Part shown: piece by piece, positions 1-9,049 of the stretch | Position numbering within the stretch: position 1 is the first letter of the stretch | Layout of the letters: every line of letters starts with the position of its first letter | NCBI GenBank assembly: GCA_018304615.1 | Contig: JAGVVV010000012.1 | Location: 1 to 39,437, forward strand | Origin: Candidatus Aenigmatarchaeota archaeon | GTDB lineage: Archaea > Aenigmatarchaeota > Aenigmatarchaeia > CG10238-14 > SCSR01 | Reading direction: 5' to 3' | Length of the DNA stretch: 39,437 bases | Notes under the pieces: model-generated | Told to the model about the DNA's origin: nothing | The model's database searches: none | Seen by the model: only the letters and a program-made list of their open reading frames with translations | Program-made: the position numbers and the translations under genes

Positions 1-18
1 GTTTTTAGCTGTGCTTAG

Positions 19-261
19 CTATGCAGTTAGCAGAATGTATCCTGTCGTAACTACCATTATGATAAATCCTGCGATAATCAGCAAAATGATGACCATCACT
101 TGGGTGGGTCCAGTCAGCCTGTCGCAAATTTCAGTCCTCGTCTCCGGCACTTTGCAGTTATCGCCTAGCTTTGTTATAGAATCAAAGATGTAAAAAAGCA
201 TGAAGATTGATACGAAGACAACCAGGAGGCCGATTATGACTTTTGTCGATCCAAGCATCAA
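19..261 (-). CDS. small membrane protein, two predicted TM segments
   Basis: 80 aa ORF with two hydrophobic stretches (VIIGLLVVFVSIFMLFYIF; VMVIILLIIAGFIIMVVTTGYILL), directly downstream of the RNase P subunit ORF on the same strand. Confidence 0.6.
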   Translation of the reverse strand: MMLGSTKVIIGLLVVFVSIFMLFYIFDSITKLGDNCKVPETRTEICDRLTGPTQVMVIILLIIAGFIIMVVTTGYILLTA

Positions 262-272
262 TTATACCCCCA

Positions 273-605
273 TTATTTACGCAACTTGTAAGGCTGCCTA
301 TAAATTGTATTGCAGTTTTTGCATTTAATAATCAGCAATTTTCTCTTGCTGTCCAAACGAACTGTTGAAGTCGCTCCTGGCAGAAGCAGACAGTTGCATT
401 TTTTGCAGAACTTTCTTTTCTGCTCTTTCCGCATCCGAACATTGTAACGCAGACTGATTTTTCTCGCCAGTTCCACATATCTTTGCGCCAGTGAAGGGTT
501 TTTTCGGAATTCCTTCTCTGCCAGCGCCAGAAGTATTCCGATTCTTTCCTTCGCGATGTCCTGTTGCCAGTCAGGTTTTTTCATTCGTTTCCTCAATTTC
601 ACCAT
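273..605 (-). CDS. rnp4: ribonuclease P protein component 4 (Rpr2/Rpp21 family)
   Basis: 110 aa basic protein with ERIGILLALAEKEFRKNPSLAQRYVELARKIS..RYNVR, followed by CKKC...CKNC zinc-ribbon Cys pairs, typical of archaeal Rpp21/Rpr2. Confidence 0.88.
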   Translation of the reverse strand: MVKLRKRMKKPDWQQDIAKERIGILLALAEKEFRKNPSLAQRYVELARKISLRYNVRMRKEQKRKFCKKCNCLLLPGATSTVRLDSKRKLLIIKCKNCNTIYRQPYKLRK

Positions 606-655
606 AACAATTATTTCTCGATTTCTCGACTAAAAAGAAAAAGTGAAGGAAAAAT

Positions 656-754
656 GGGGTCGCTGGGATTTGAACCCAGGTCTCAAGCGATCTTGAGCTG
701 CCAAAAGCAAGCTTCCCAAGGCTCGAAGCCTAAACCAAGCTAGCCGACGACCCC
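656..754 (-). tRNA. tRNA-Pro(TGG) with a 25-nt intron after position 37 (intron about 690..714)
   Basis: Acceptor GGGGTCG/CGACCCC; T arm CTGGG-TTCAAAT-CCCAG; D loop AGCTTGGTTTA; anticodon stem CGAGC pairs with GCTTG only if AAGCTTGCTTTTGGCAGCTCAAGAT is removed; anticodon loop CT-TGG-G|C; CTTGGG pairs with intron CTCAAG as expected for an archaeal BHB. Confidence 0.85.
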
Positions 755-812
755 TAAAACCTACAACAAAGTTAACACTATCAGTTATTTAAACAATAGT
801 AAAAATTGGCAG

Positions 813-1391
813 TCATCTGTATCCACGTTTAAATCCATAAAATTTGGCTATATTGTAAAAAAGTGAGTTAGTAAGACCAAAATAAAACAGCATCCAGTTC
901 GATGTCATAAATGAATAGATGAAAACCAATGGCACATAGGAGAATATGTCGTAATAGAAAACATAATAGAATTTCTTGAAAATATTTTTAAAAAACGATA
1001 TTTCAGATTTTCCACCTGAAAGTTTTCGTATAAAGTCTCGAACAGTGCCTATTGTGACAAAAATCAGAAAGAAAGGAAAGAATATCATCGGAACGAATGT
1101 CTGATAAAGAAGGAAAACAATGATTATGATTGATGCTGCTATTACGTGATTAATGTAGTCAATCTTCATTCTAGGAATGAAACCCACGACTGTCGCGAGT
1201 ATCAAATTCGCAATCGAAGAATCAGAAGTTACAAGCAGCGAACCGAAAATTCCCCAGAGAAAACCAAAGATAATCGAATCCCCTTTGAAAAATTTCAGTC
1301 CATGTTCGTTAAGCAAGTCAGCAATTTTCATAGTAATTCCGAAAATTCCTGAGTATACAAGGACTAAAACCAGTTCAGCCATAGTTCTCAA
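813..1391 (-). CDS. multi-TM membrane protein of unknown function
   Basis: 192 aa, several hydrophobic segments; alternative start at internal Met (MAELVL...). Confidence 0.6.
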   Translation of the reverse strand: MRTMAELVLVLVYSGIFGITMKIADLLNEHGLKFFKGDSIIFGFLWGIFGSLLVTSDSSIANLILATVVGFIPRMKIDYINHVIAASIIIIVFLLYQTFVPMIFFPFFLIFVTIGTVRDFIRKLSGGKSEISFFKNIFKKFYYVFYYDIFSYVPLVFIYSFMTSNWMLFYFGLTNSLFYNIAKFYGFKRGYR

Positions 1392-1421
1392 TTATTATTT
1401 TCTGTAAAGTCACCTAAATAA

Positions 1422-2753
1422 TCATTTTATTTTTCCAACATCCATTCCCAAAACAGAATTCTGGTCCAATATTTGGGGGTTCCATGTTTTCTGGCTTTCA
1501 TCGTACTTGTAGATAATCAGGAATCCGTAAGGAGTGGTCTCCCATCCAAATATGTTGTCTTGAGGTTTTATTTTGTCCAGTGCAAGGCTCGTATCAGCCT
1601 CACCTCCAACTATTATCTCTAATTTTCCGTCATTGTCAATGTCTTTTGCTTTTACATCCAAACTGTTGTAATTCAAACCTTTTATTACAGTATATTTCTC
1701 GAAAATTTGAGAAACATTCCCAATCAACGTTGGCTGAAACTTGCTTCCGTCCCATTCCAAATTATAAACAAGCGCGCCCGGAACTCCAGTCGCAAGAACA
1801 ATTTGCTTCCTGCCTTTTGAATAAATGTCCTGGAAATCAAGCCCTTTCATGTTTTTGTCATATGATTGGTTGAAAATTAAAGTAGAAGACCAATTGCCAT
1901 TATCATTTAACAAGAACAATTTTCCGGGCACTGCGCCAATCAAAATCTTGTTTTTTCCAGAATAGTCAATATCGTCTACTAATATGCTTCGATCTTGCAA
2001 ACCCTTGCTGTCGTGAATAGTAGTCCTGCTCCATTTTTTGCCATCGAAACTGTAAACATTCACGAAGCTTATAGGCGGGCCGGAAGTGTATTCCAATGGT
2101 GAAGATTCGGTAGCCACGATCTCATTTTTCCCGTCATTTTGAACATCTGCAATTTTAACCATGTGAATGGATGTCTGGTCGACCGTGCTGTAAGTCAGTT
2201 TCTCGACAGGCACTCTGTGATTTGTGTTTTGTTGGGAGTCGATCTGACCAATGAAATTTCTTTCTATCTCGTCTCTATTCCACTTCGTTCCATCCCATTT
2301 GTATACCCTAATAATTCCTTCACCATGCGTGCCAAGAACAATTGCATTCTTTCCTTCATTGTAAACGTCCCCTATTGCTATATCTTTGCACCTCAAATCG
2401 ACGTTGGAATCTATCACGTCCTTCTTCCAACCGCTGGCAGCCAGCTCGTAAGCAACAATTTGGCAGCCATAAGGAGTTGAAAAGAAACTGTTTCCAACAC
2501 CAGCAACTATGACATTCTTTCCTTTGTTATACACATCGCCGATTCTAACGGTCCAGACCAAATTGTAACCTGTGTCGATCTCGCTGCGTTTGTAAGAGGA
2601 GATAGGGCCATCAAAAGCATAAATCATTATTTTTCCGGGATTACCTGTACCGGTCACGATAACTTCCATCTCATTGGATGCGACAAAAAATTGAAACAAA
2701 AAAACCAAAAAAAGAATCAGAAGAAATAGCAGGATAAAATACCTATTCCTCAT
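1422..2753 (-). CDS. secreted/anchored FG-GAP/VCBS-like beta-propeller protein
   Basis: N-terminal signal/TM segment, then repeated blades such as IGDVYNEGKNAIVLGT, IADVQNDGKNEIVATE, IDYSGKNKILIGAV, IDNDGKLEIIVGG. Confidence 0.75.
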   Translation of the reverse strand: MRNRYFILLFLLILFLVFLFQFFVASNEMEVIVTGTGNPGKIMIYAFDGPISSYKRSEIDTGYNLVWTVRIGDVYNKGKNVIVAGVGNSFFSTPYGCQIVAYELAASGWKKDVIDSNVDLRCKDIAIGDVYNEGKNAIVLGTHGEGIIRVYKWDGTKWNRDEIERNFIGQIDSQQNTNHRVPVEKLTYSTVDQTSIHMVKIADVQNDGKNEIVATESSPLEYTSGPPISFVNVYSFDGKKWSRTTIHDSKGLQDRSILVDDIDYSGKNKILIGAVPGKLFLLNDNGNWSSTLIFNQSYDKNMKGLDFQDIYSKGRKQIVLATGVPGALVYNLEWDGSKFQPTLIGNVSQIFEKYTVIKGLNYNSLDVKAKDIDNDGKLEIIVGGEADTSLALDKIKPQDNIFGWETTPYGFLIIYKYDESQKTWNPQILDQNSVLGMDVGKIK

Positions 2754-2850
2754 AAATTTTTGTTAATTCTTAACAATATAAACAAAAACAGGGGAGGAAG
2801 ACAAAAAATAAAAATGATATGGAGGCAACATGTAGATAACGATCTGACAT

Positions 2851-4407
2851 CTAGGCATAACCAGCTTCTCTCAATCTAGCGGAAGCTTCTTCAGGGTTAA
2901 TCACGAAAATTTTACCTTCCTCGGACTCAAAGTCACTGATTATTTCCCGTAATTCTTGCGCGATGTCGCGCCTTGTTGAAACAAGATTCATATGTTCATT
3001 CCTGTCATTGGCAACGTTATATAACTCCTCTGTGCCGTTTGGATAAGTCATCAATTTCCAGGTTTCATTCGCCACAAATTTTGCCTGGTATGTGAACCCG
3101 AAAATATATTTGTGTAAGTTGGAATCGCTGCCGGAAATTAAAGGCACTAAACTCCTGCCATGCATCGAAGCTGAATCTGGAATTCGTATTCCGACAATGT
3201 CCAAAATTGTAGGAAGTATGTCAACTGCCGAAACTAAAGCGTTTATTCTCTTTCCTTCGGGTTTCTGCGGGTTGTAGATTATGAGAGGGACATGAACTAA
3301 TTCTTCATGCAGAGAGCGCGGGTAATGACCAAAATCCCCGTGGTCGCCTATTTCCTGCCCATGATCAGACAAAATGATAATAACAGTTTTGTTCAGGATA
3401 GAACTCGCATTCAGCATGGCGATAAATCTTCCAATCTCTTCATCGGCTTTTAAAATGCTCTCGTCATAAAGAGCATTGAGATATCTAACGTCATTTGTAT
3501 CGCTTAAATTCATCGAATCGCGATATGCTCCTACCCAATACTCGAAATTGCCATAAAACAATCCCTCCTTGCCAGGTTTAATCATCAGATGGATGTCATT
3601 CCATTTTTTGTAAGTAAATGTACCATTGATAAGCTCTCTCAATTTGCCAACATTTTCCTCTCCAAATATCTCATAAATTACATCAGGCTCACCATCGAGA
3701 GCATCTCTCAGTTGCTTGAATCTGCCGGCATTTAATCTTTCCTTAGTATCCAGAATGGTTCCGTTGTAATCAGAATAAAATTTCGCCTTTTCGCCGCTTT
3801 GACGAATATTCGGCTCATGCACAACAAAGGTATGAAGAAACATGTAAAATTTCTTGCCAGAATTTTTCAAAATCCAGCTCAGCGGCTCTGTGAAATTGAT
3901 GTTACCTAGAGAGTTATTTTCATCGATAGTGTAATCTATGCCACGATTGAATCCGAGACTTAAGTTCAAAACCTCGCTATCTAATGGAGACACCCACACG
4001 TTTGTATAATTTCTAGCTTTGAGATATTCCGGAAGTGTTGTGATATTTTCGGGCAACCTAGTGTAAAGAATATTAACTCCGTGCTTATTCGGATAGACGC
4101 CTGTGAAAATTGACATGTGGCTCGGCAATGTCCATGATGCCGTAGCATACGCATTTTCAAACAGAACTCCATTGCTTGCAAGTCGATCAATGTTCGGATT
4201 TATGTTTAGAAAATAGCTGTAAGAGGAAAGGTGATCGAATCTAAAAGTATCGATTAAAATTATGATGACGTTACAATCAGGGCAAGAAAAATCGTTTTGC
4301 TTTTGCGCGTTCAGGTTATTTTGATTTGAATATTGATACTGATAAATTGCCAACAAAGATGATGAAAATATAAAAAGTATAATGATAAAAGCTGAGGGAA
4401 AATTCAT
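2851..4407 (-). CDS. alkaline-phosphatase-superfamily (sulfatase-like) membrane-anchored hydrolase/transferase
   Basis: N-terminal TM; CPDCNVIIILIDTFRFDHLSSY metal-site motif; SWTLPSHMSIFTG nucleophile region; ILSDHGQEIGDHGDFGH. Confidence 0.85.
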   Translation of the reverse strand: MNFPSAFIIILFIFSSSLLAIYQYQYSNQNNLNAQKQNDFSCPDCNVIIILIDTFRFDHLSSYSYFLNINPNIDRLASNGVLFENAYATASWTLPSHMSIFTGVYPNKHGVNILYTRLPENITTLPEYLKARNYTNVWVSPLDSEVLNLSLGFNRGIDYTIDENNSLGNINFTEPLSWILKNSGKKFYMFLHTFVVHEPNIRQSGEKAKFYSDYNGTILDTKERLNAGRFKQLRDALDGEPDVIYEIFGEENVGKLRELINGTFTYKKWNDIHLMIKPGKEGLFYGNFEYWVGAYRDSMNLSDTNDVRYLNALYDESILKADEEIGRFIAMLNASSILNKTVIIILSDHGQEIGDHGDFGHYPRSLHEELVHVPLIIYNPQKPEGKRINALVSAVDILPTILDIVGIRIPDSASMHGRSLVPLISGSDSNLHKYIFGFTYQAKFVANETWKLMTYPNGTEELYNVANDRNEHMNLVSTRRDIAQELREIISDFESEEGKIFVINPEEASARLREAGYA

Positions 4408-4444
4408 AAATATATATTAATCAATTCACCATAAAAAAGTTCGA

Positions 4445-5932
4445 TTATTCTTGCACTTCGCCCACGTAAGATTGGGACATTAGCTTTTGAATCGCATTTG
4501 TATTTGTCTCATTAATGAAGCTAAACAGAGCAAATTTGAGTTCCTCATCCCTTGTCGCATTTCTTCCGTAAATGTTCAGTGTTTCATGAGGATCCGTTCT
4601 CCAGTTGTAAAGTTCGAAAGTGTTGTTCGCAGGTCTGAAAATGAGCTTGTATGTGTCTGACCGTACAACAAGGGCTTTTGCAAGAAAATTGCTGTCCGCA
4701 AATACGAAGTTATTTACCTCTTTTCCATTTGCAATAGCTGGAACAAGGTTTTTGCCAGCTAAATTTGCCTCAGAAGGTATTGACACGTTGACCAGATCTA
4801 ATATGGTAGGCATCACGTCTATTAAGCCAGCCATGCTGCTGACGGCTGCCGGACTTCTGTTCGGAATATGAATCATCATTACAACCTGCAAAACGCTATC
4901 GTAGACGTTTCTATGCGACCACAACCCTTTTTCAAACAAGTTCTCGCCATGATCAGAAACAACAACGACAATAGTTTTTTCTAACAGGTTTTTGCTCTTC
5001 AAATATGAAAATAAGTTCCCAAGGGCAGTATCCGCACTGAATACTCCAGCATCGTATCTGGAAATTATATATCCCAAATCAGAGTCATTAAACTTCACAG
5101 TTTTTTTTCCAGTATTTCCTGAAAAGTTTGCGTCAACACGAATCTCGTAGTGATCATCAACTTTTTGAATTGAATTTAACTCGCGATATGTGAACAAAAC
5201 ATCCTTTAGAGGTCCTGAATAGTTGGAGTAAAACGATGTATCGGAGATATCCTTTCTTAAGTAAGGCGCATGAACGTCATATCCGTGCAGGAAAACAAAA
5301 AATTTCTCGTTTCTATTCTCGTCTATCCATTTTATTCCCTGCGACAAAGTCCGATTGAAAGTGCCACCTGTTTCGATATATTCAGAATATCCATAAGCAT
5401 CATGCATCGAACTTTCGATTTGGACATTCGAATCATACGAAAAATAGTTTTCGAAGCCATTGCCGAAACCGAATTTTGGACCAACATAGATGTCGCCGAC
5501 AAAAGCTGCGGTCTTGTAGCCAGAATCCCTCATGACTTTGGCCAACGTGACAGTAGAAGCATTTAATGAGTCGTAAACGGTTTCATTATACTCATTCAGG
5601 ACTTTATGCTGCGCAGGGTAGAGGGAAGTAAAAATTGTAGCGTGCGATGGCAGAGTCCATGAGGTTTGTGAAAAGACATTTGTGAAAATTATGGCATTTT
5701 TGGCAAAATTGTCGAGATTTGGCGTTGTGTTTCTTGGATAACCATAAGCACCTACATGATCGGCACGCAATGTATCGACAGAAATTAAAATGACGTTGCA
5801 ATCCCTGCAAACTAAGTTATTATTTTCATTTCTAGATTTCATAGAGCCGTTAATCAAAAAAAATCCACCAATCAAAAAAATTACAACAATAAAATAAACA
5901 AAATACGCAGAACGGCTGAAAAGCAATTTCAT
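4445..5932 (-). CDS. alkaline-phosphatase-superfamily (sulfatase-like) membrane-anchored hydrolase/transferase, paralog of the preceding gene
   Basis: N-terminal TM; CRDCNVILISVDTLRADHVGAYGY; SWTLPSHATIFTSLYP; VVSDHGENLFEKGLWSH. Confidence 0.85.
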   Translation of the reverse strand: MKLLFSRSAYFVYFIVVIFLIGGFFLINGSMKSRNENNNLVCRDCNVILISVDTLRADHVGAYGYPRNTTPNLDNFAKNAIIFTNVFSQTSWTLPSHATIFTSLYPAQHKVLNEYNETVYDSLNASTVTLAKVMRDSGYKTAAFVGDIYVGPKFGFGNGFENYFSYDSNVQIESSMHDAYGYSEYIETGGTFNRTLSQGIKWIDENRNEKFFVFLHGYDVHAPYLRKDISDTSFYSNYSGPLKDVLFTYRELNSIQKVDDHYEIRVDANFSGNTGKKTVKFNDSDLGYIISRYDAGVFSADTALGNLFSYLKSKNLLEKTIVVVVSDHGENLFEKGLWSHRNVYDSVLQVVMMIHIPNRSPAAVSSMAGLIDVMPTILDLVNVSIPSEANLAGKNLVPAIANGKEVNNFVFADSNFLAKALVVRSDTYKLIFRPANNTFELYNWRTDPHETLNIYGRNATRDEELKFALFSFINETNTNAIQKLMSQSYVGEVQE

Positions 5933-5983
5933 AAAAATGTATTGAAATTTGACAGGTATTAATTCGGTATTAATTCAATTCGT

Positions 5984-6057
5984 GGGGCTGCCGAGATTTC
6001 AACTCGGGTTGCCGCCACCCCAAGGCGGAGTACTAGAGCAAGCTATACTACAGCCCC
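5984..6057 (-). tRNA. tRNA-Pro(GGG), no intron
   Basis: Acceptor GGGGCTG/CAGCCCC; D arm GTAT-AGCTTGCTCTA-GTAC; anticodon arm CCGCC-TTGGGGT-GGCGG (GGG); T arm CCGAG-TTGAAAT-CTCGG. Confidence 0.9.
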
Positions 6058-6088
6058 TTAATCAAACTCTAATAGAAATAGTATTTGT

Positions 6089-7402
6089 TTGGCAAAAACA
6101 AAAATAGGTTATATGGCGGTAGGAAGTTGGCAAAAGGAGCAAGAGGAGCTGCATAAAAAACAACCCGCGCGTTTCATTGAAGAGCAGCCGTTTGCAACAG
6201 TCGTAGGAAGACTGAAAGAAGATCAAGCCCGTTTCGGCACACAAGGCGTCGGTTACATCGGCAAGCATATCGTTGGCACTGGTGAGGACGCACATACCAC
6301 GACGAAAGTTCTGCTCGACTTGCTGAGGCCTCATATAATACTAATTTCGGGAAAACGCGGAACAGGAAAGTCATACCTCGGTGGAATAATTACAGAGGAG
6401 CTAGCACTACTGCCAAACGAATTCCGACAGAATGTTGCAGTTGTTATGGTGGACACGATGGGAATTTTCTGGAGCATGAAAAGGCCGAACGACCAGCAGA
6501 GCGAGCTGTTAAAGACGTGGAACCTCGAACCTCGTGGATTTGACAATGTAAAAGTTTTTGTTCCGTTCGAGCAGCAAGAAGAGTTTATTCGAGCGGGTAT
6601 ACCGATTGATGAAGGAATTTCAATTTTGCCTTACGAGTTTTCTGCAGAAGAATGGAGCCTTGCCTTCAACCTGAAGAGAACAGATCATATTGCGATAAGT
6701 CTTGAAAAAAATATTAACGAGCTGATTCGGGACGGGAAGAAATTTACAATCGATGATATCATCGCGAAAATAAGAGACGACGCAGGAACGTCGAAGGAAG
6801 TGAAGAATGCGCTGGATAACATGCTGACTGTCGCAGCACAGTGGGGAGTTTTCGGTGAACGCGGAATAAACATCGATGACCTTGTTGTGCCGGGACAGAT
6901 TTCAATTGTTGACGTGTCAAGACTGCGCGCGACAGAGGCGTGGAGCGTGCGAAACTTTCTGGTTGCAATACTTACGAGGAAAATTTATCAATATAGAGTT
7001 TTTGCAAGAAAAGAAGAGGAGGTCGCTAAGATTGAGGGAATAAAGACAACTGGAAAAAAGTATCCGATCGTTTGGCTTATCATCGACGAGGCGCACAACT
7101 TCTGCCCATCAGATTACGAAACTGTTTCCTCGTCCCCAATTCTAACAGTAGCAAAGCAAGGACGAGAGCCTGGTGTAAGTATGATAGTTATCACGCAGAT
7201 GCCGAATAAGATTCATCAAGACATCCTTAGCCAAACAGATCTCGTCATCTCTCACAGGCTCACATCGAAAGCGGATATAGAGGCTCTGCATGCAGTGATG
7301 CAGACGTATTTGTTCGAGGACATGTGGAAGTATATCAACCAACTGCCGAGATGGCCAGGCGCTGCAATAATTCTCGATGACGGAACGGCTGCCGTGATAT
7401 AA
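6089..7402 (+). CDS. HerA/VirB4-like P-loop ATPase (DUF87-type)
   Basis: Walker A SGKRGTGKSYL, Walker B VWLIIDEAHNFCP, downstream ITQMPNKIHQDILSQTDLVISHRLTSKADIEAL typical of HerA-type ATPases; TTG start in the track, ATG available at 6113. Confidence 0.82.
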   Translation: MAKTKIGYMAVGSWQKEQEELHKKQPARFIEEQPFATVVGRLKEDQARFGTQGVGYIGKHIVGTGEDAHTTTKVLLDLLRPHIILISGKRGTGKSYLGGIITEELALLPNEFRQNVAVVMVDTMGIFWSMKRPNDQQSELLKTWNLEPRGFDNVKVFVPFEQQEEFIRAGIPIDEGISILPYEFSAEEWSLAFNLKRTDHIAISLEKNINELIRDGKKFTIDDIIAKIRDDAGTSKEVKNALDNMLTVAAQWGVFGERGINIDDLVVPGQISIVDVSRLRATEAWSVRNFLVAILTRKIYQYRVFARKEEEVAKIEGIKTTGKKYPIVWLIIDEAHNFCPSDYETVSSSPILTVAKQGREPGVSMIVITQMPNKIHQDILSQTDLVISHRLTSKADIEALHAVMQTYLFEDMWKYINQLPRWPGAAIILDDGTAAVI

Positions 7403-9003
7403 TGAATTTGACTTTAAGAGTTGAAAGAGAAACAAAAGTCTTGCTAATTATTCTGATTTTGGCGTTGCTTTTGAGAGTTTGGAGAATGTGGGACTGGCCG
7501 CTGATACTATCCGAAGCAAATGTCTACTTTTACACTGTTGACATGATAAAAGGTGCAATACCCTTTTACGACTCTTCCTTCAGAGTTCAACATGGACCGA
7601 TGATGACCTACGTCTTGGCTCCGTCAGTCTACTTGTTTGGAAATAATCTCTTCTTTGTCAGGCTGCCATTCGTTATCCTAAGCGTTTTTTCGGTTTTTTT
7701 GCTTTACACATTTACTAAAAAATATTATGACAAAAATGTGGCCCTACTTGCCGCCTTTATTCTTGCAACGACACCGAACGATGTTTTGAACAGCAGTACG
7801 GCTATTAGCATTGTCCTCGTTCCAGTCTTCATTCTGCTCGCATTAAATGCATTCCAAAAATTCACCGAGTCGAGAAAAAATAGAAACATCTATCTTTATG
7901 TATTTTCCTTCATTTTAGGACTTGGATTCATTACAAGAATTTCATTTCTATTCTTCATTATAGCATTCGTATTAACGACAAAATTTTCGACAATGTCCGC
8001 GAAGAATATCATAAAAGGAAGAAGAAGTTTGCTGTATGCGCTGCTTTTCTTTCTTCTGGCAACTTCGCCTTTTGTTTACTACAATTTAACAAATGACTTT
8101 CCTGCGATTAATTTTTTCAAAAATAATTTCCCCACAACGACTGAAGGTGTTAATCTACTTGATTCAAGCGGGAATATCTTCAACGGATTTTTCACATTCA
8201 CGAAATTTATGGATGAAAGCTCTCGATTCTCAATCAACCAAGAATTTTTAGCTGGCAACCATTATTATTTATCAATTTTATTTTTTATTTCCTTATTCAT
8301 TTTTATTAAAATACCATTGGCTAAGTTTTTTGACAAAAAAAAATTCGACACCTTTTCAAAAGCCTCAAGAAAAAATCTTTACATATTTCTCAACTTCTCA
8401 ATTCTGTTCATTCTCATCTCCACAATAACCACGACCAGCTTCTATGACACGGAATTCATGATGCTTTTTCCTTTTTATGCGATGATAGTCAGCTGGTCTT
8501 TGATTTCATTAATTAGAATGCTTAAAATGAAGGTCTTTCATGCCCTAATTTTAGTTGCCCTTATTTTTTCGCCTGTATTAATCATTTTCGTTACAAATGT
8601 CGATAAAAATTTTGCGGCTATTAAAAGTGAAGGGTGTGATGAAATAATTCCGCTGCTAATGACCTATTCTGAAAACAACAGAGACGTGGTGCTTGTTTTT
8701 GACGCAACAACTAACTTGCAGACATTCCGTTTCTATAAACCTGACGCAAATGCAGACACGTTGATGTTCTACACATATAACGCGAAGCAGTTTTATGAAA
8801 CGATTATCCGATATGTGAACGATAAAAACGCAGTTTTCATATTTGTAAAGGACGAATGCAACGAAAGCTGGATAAAAGGCAGAGGTGTGTATGAAAATTT
8901 TGTTAATTATTTAGAGCAAAATAATAAAACATCGATTTTGCAGCAAGTGCCAGGTACAACGAATGTGACAATCTTACCGTTGCAAATTCTGAAACTGGCA
9001 TGA
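7402..9003 (+). CDS. GT-C / GT39-like multi-TM glycosyltransferase
   Basis: 533 aa, many TM segments, N-terminal WPLILSEANVYFYTVDMIKGAIPFY...QHGPMMTYVLAPSVYLFGNNLFFVRLP; starts in a TAATG overlap with the upstream stop. Confidence 0.75.
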   Translation: MNLTLRVERETKVLLIILILALLLRVWRMWDWPLILSEANVYFYTVDMIKGAIPFYDSSFRVQHGPMMTYVLAPSVYLFGNNLFFVRLPFVILSVFSVFLLYTFTKKYYDKNVALLAAFILATTPNDVLNSSTAISIVLVPVFILLALNAFQKFTESRKNRNIYLYVFSFILGLGFITRISFLFFIIAFVLTTKFSTMSAKNIIKGRRSLLYALLFFLLATSPFVYYNLTNDFPAINFFKNNFPTTTEGVNLLDSSGNIFNGFFTFTKFMDESSRFSINQEFLAGNHYYLSILFFISLFIFIKIPLAKFFDKKKFDTFSKASRKNLYIFLNFSILFILISTITTTSFYDTEFMMLFPFYAMIVSWSLISLIRMLKMKVFHALILVALIFSPVLIIFVTNVDKNFAAIKSEGCDEIIPLLMTYSENNRDVVLVFDATTNLQTFRFYKPDANADTLMFYTYNAKQFYETIIRYVNDKNAVFIFVKDECNESWIKGRGVYENFVNYLEQNNKTSILQQVPGTTNVTILPLQILKLA

Positions 9004-9049
9004 TCTTTTTACTTTTTAACCTTTTTTATAAGGAGGAGAACTACTAAAT

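Noticed and set aside
656-754. Class II (Leu/Ser) tRNA with long variable arm CTCAAG-ATCG-CTTGAG
   Set aside because: No consistent 5-bp anticodon stem and 7-nt loop; the intron-containing Pro(TGG) model satisfies all arms.
1146-2480. Plus-strand ORFs antisense to 813..1391 and 1422..2753
   Set aside because: Shadow ORFs with no domain signal, opposite to better supported genes.
2762-2774. Inverted repeat GTTAA-TTC-TTAAC beside a TATA-like stretch upstream of the FG-GAP gene
   Set aside because: Five-bp arms in A/T-rich intergenic DNA are expected by chance; no second example found.
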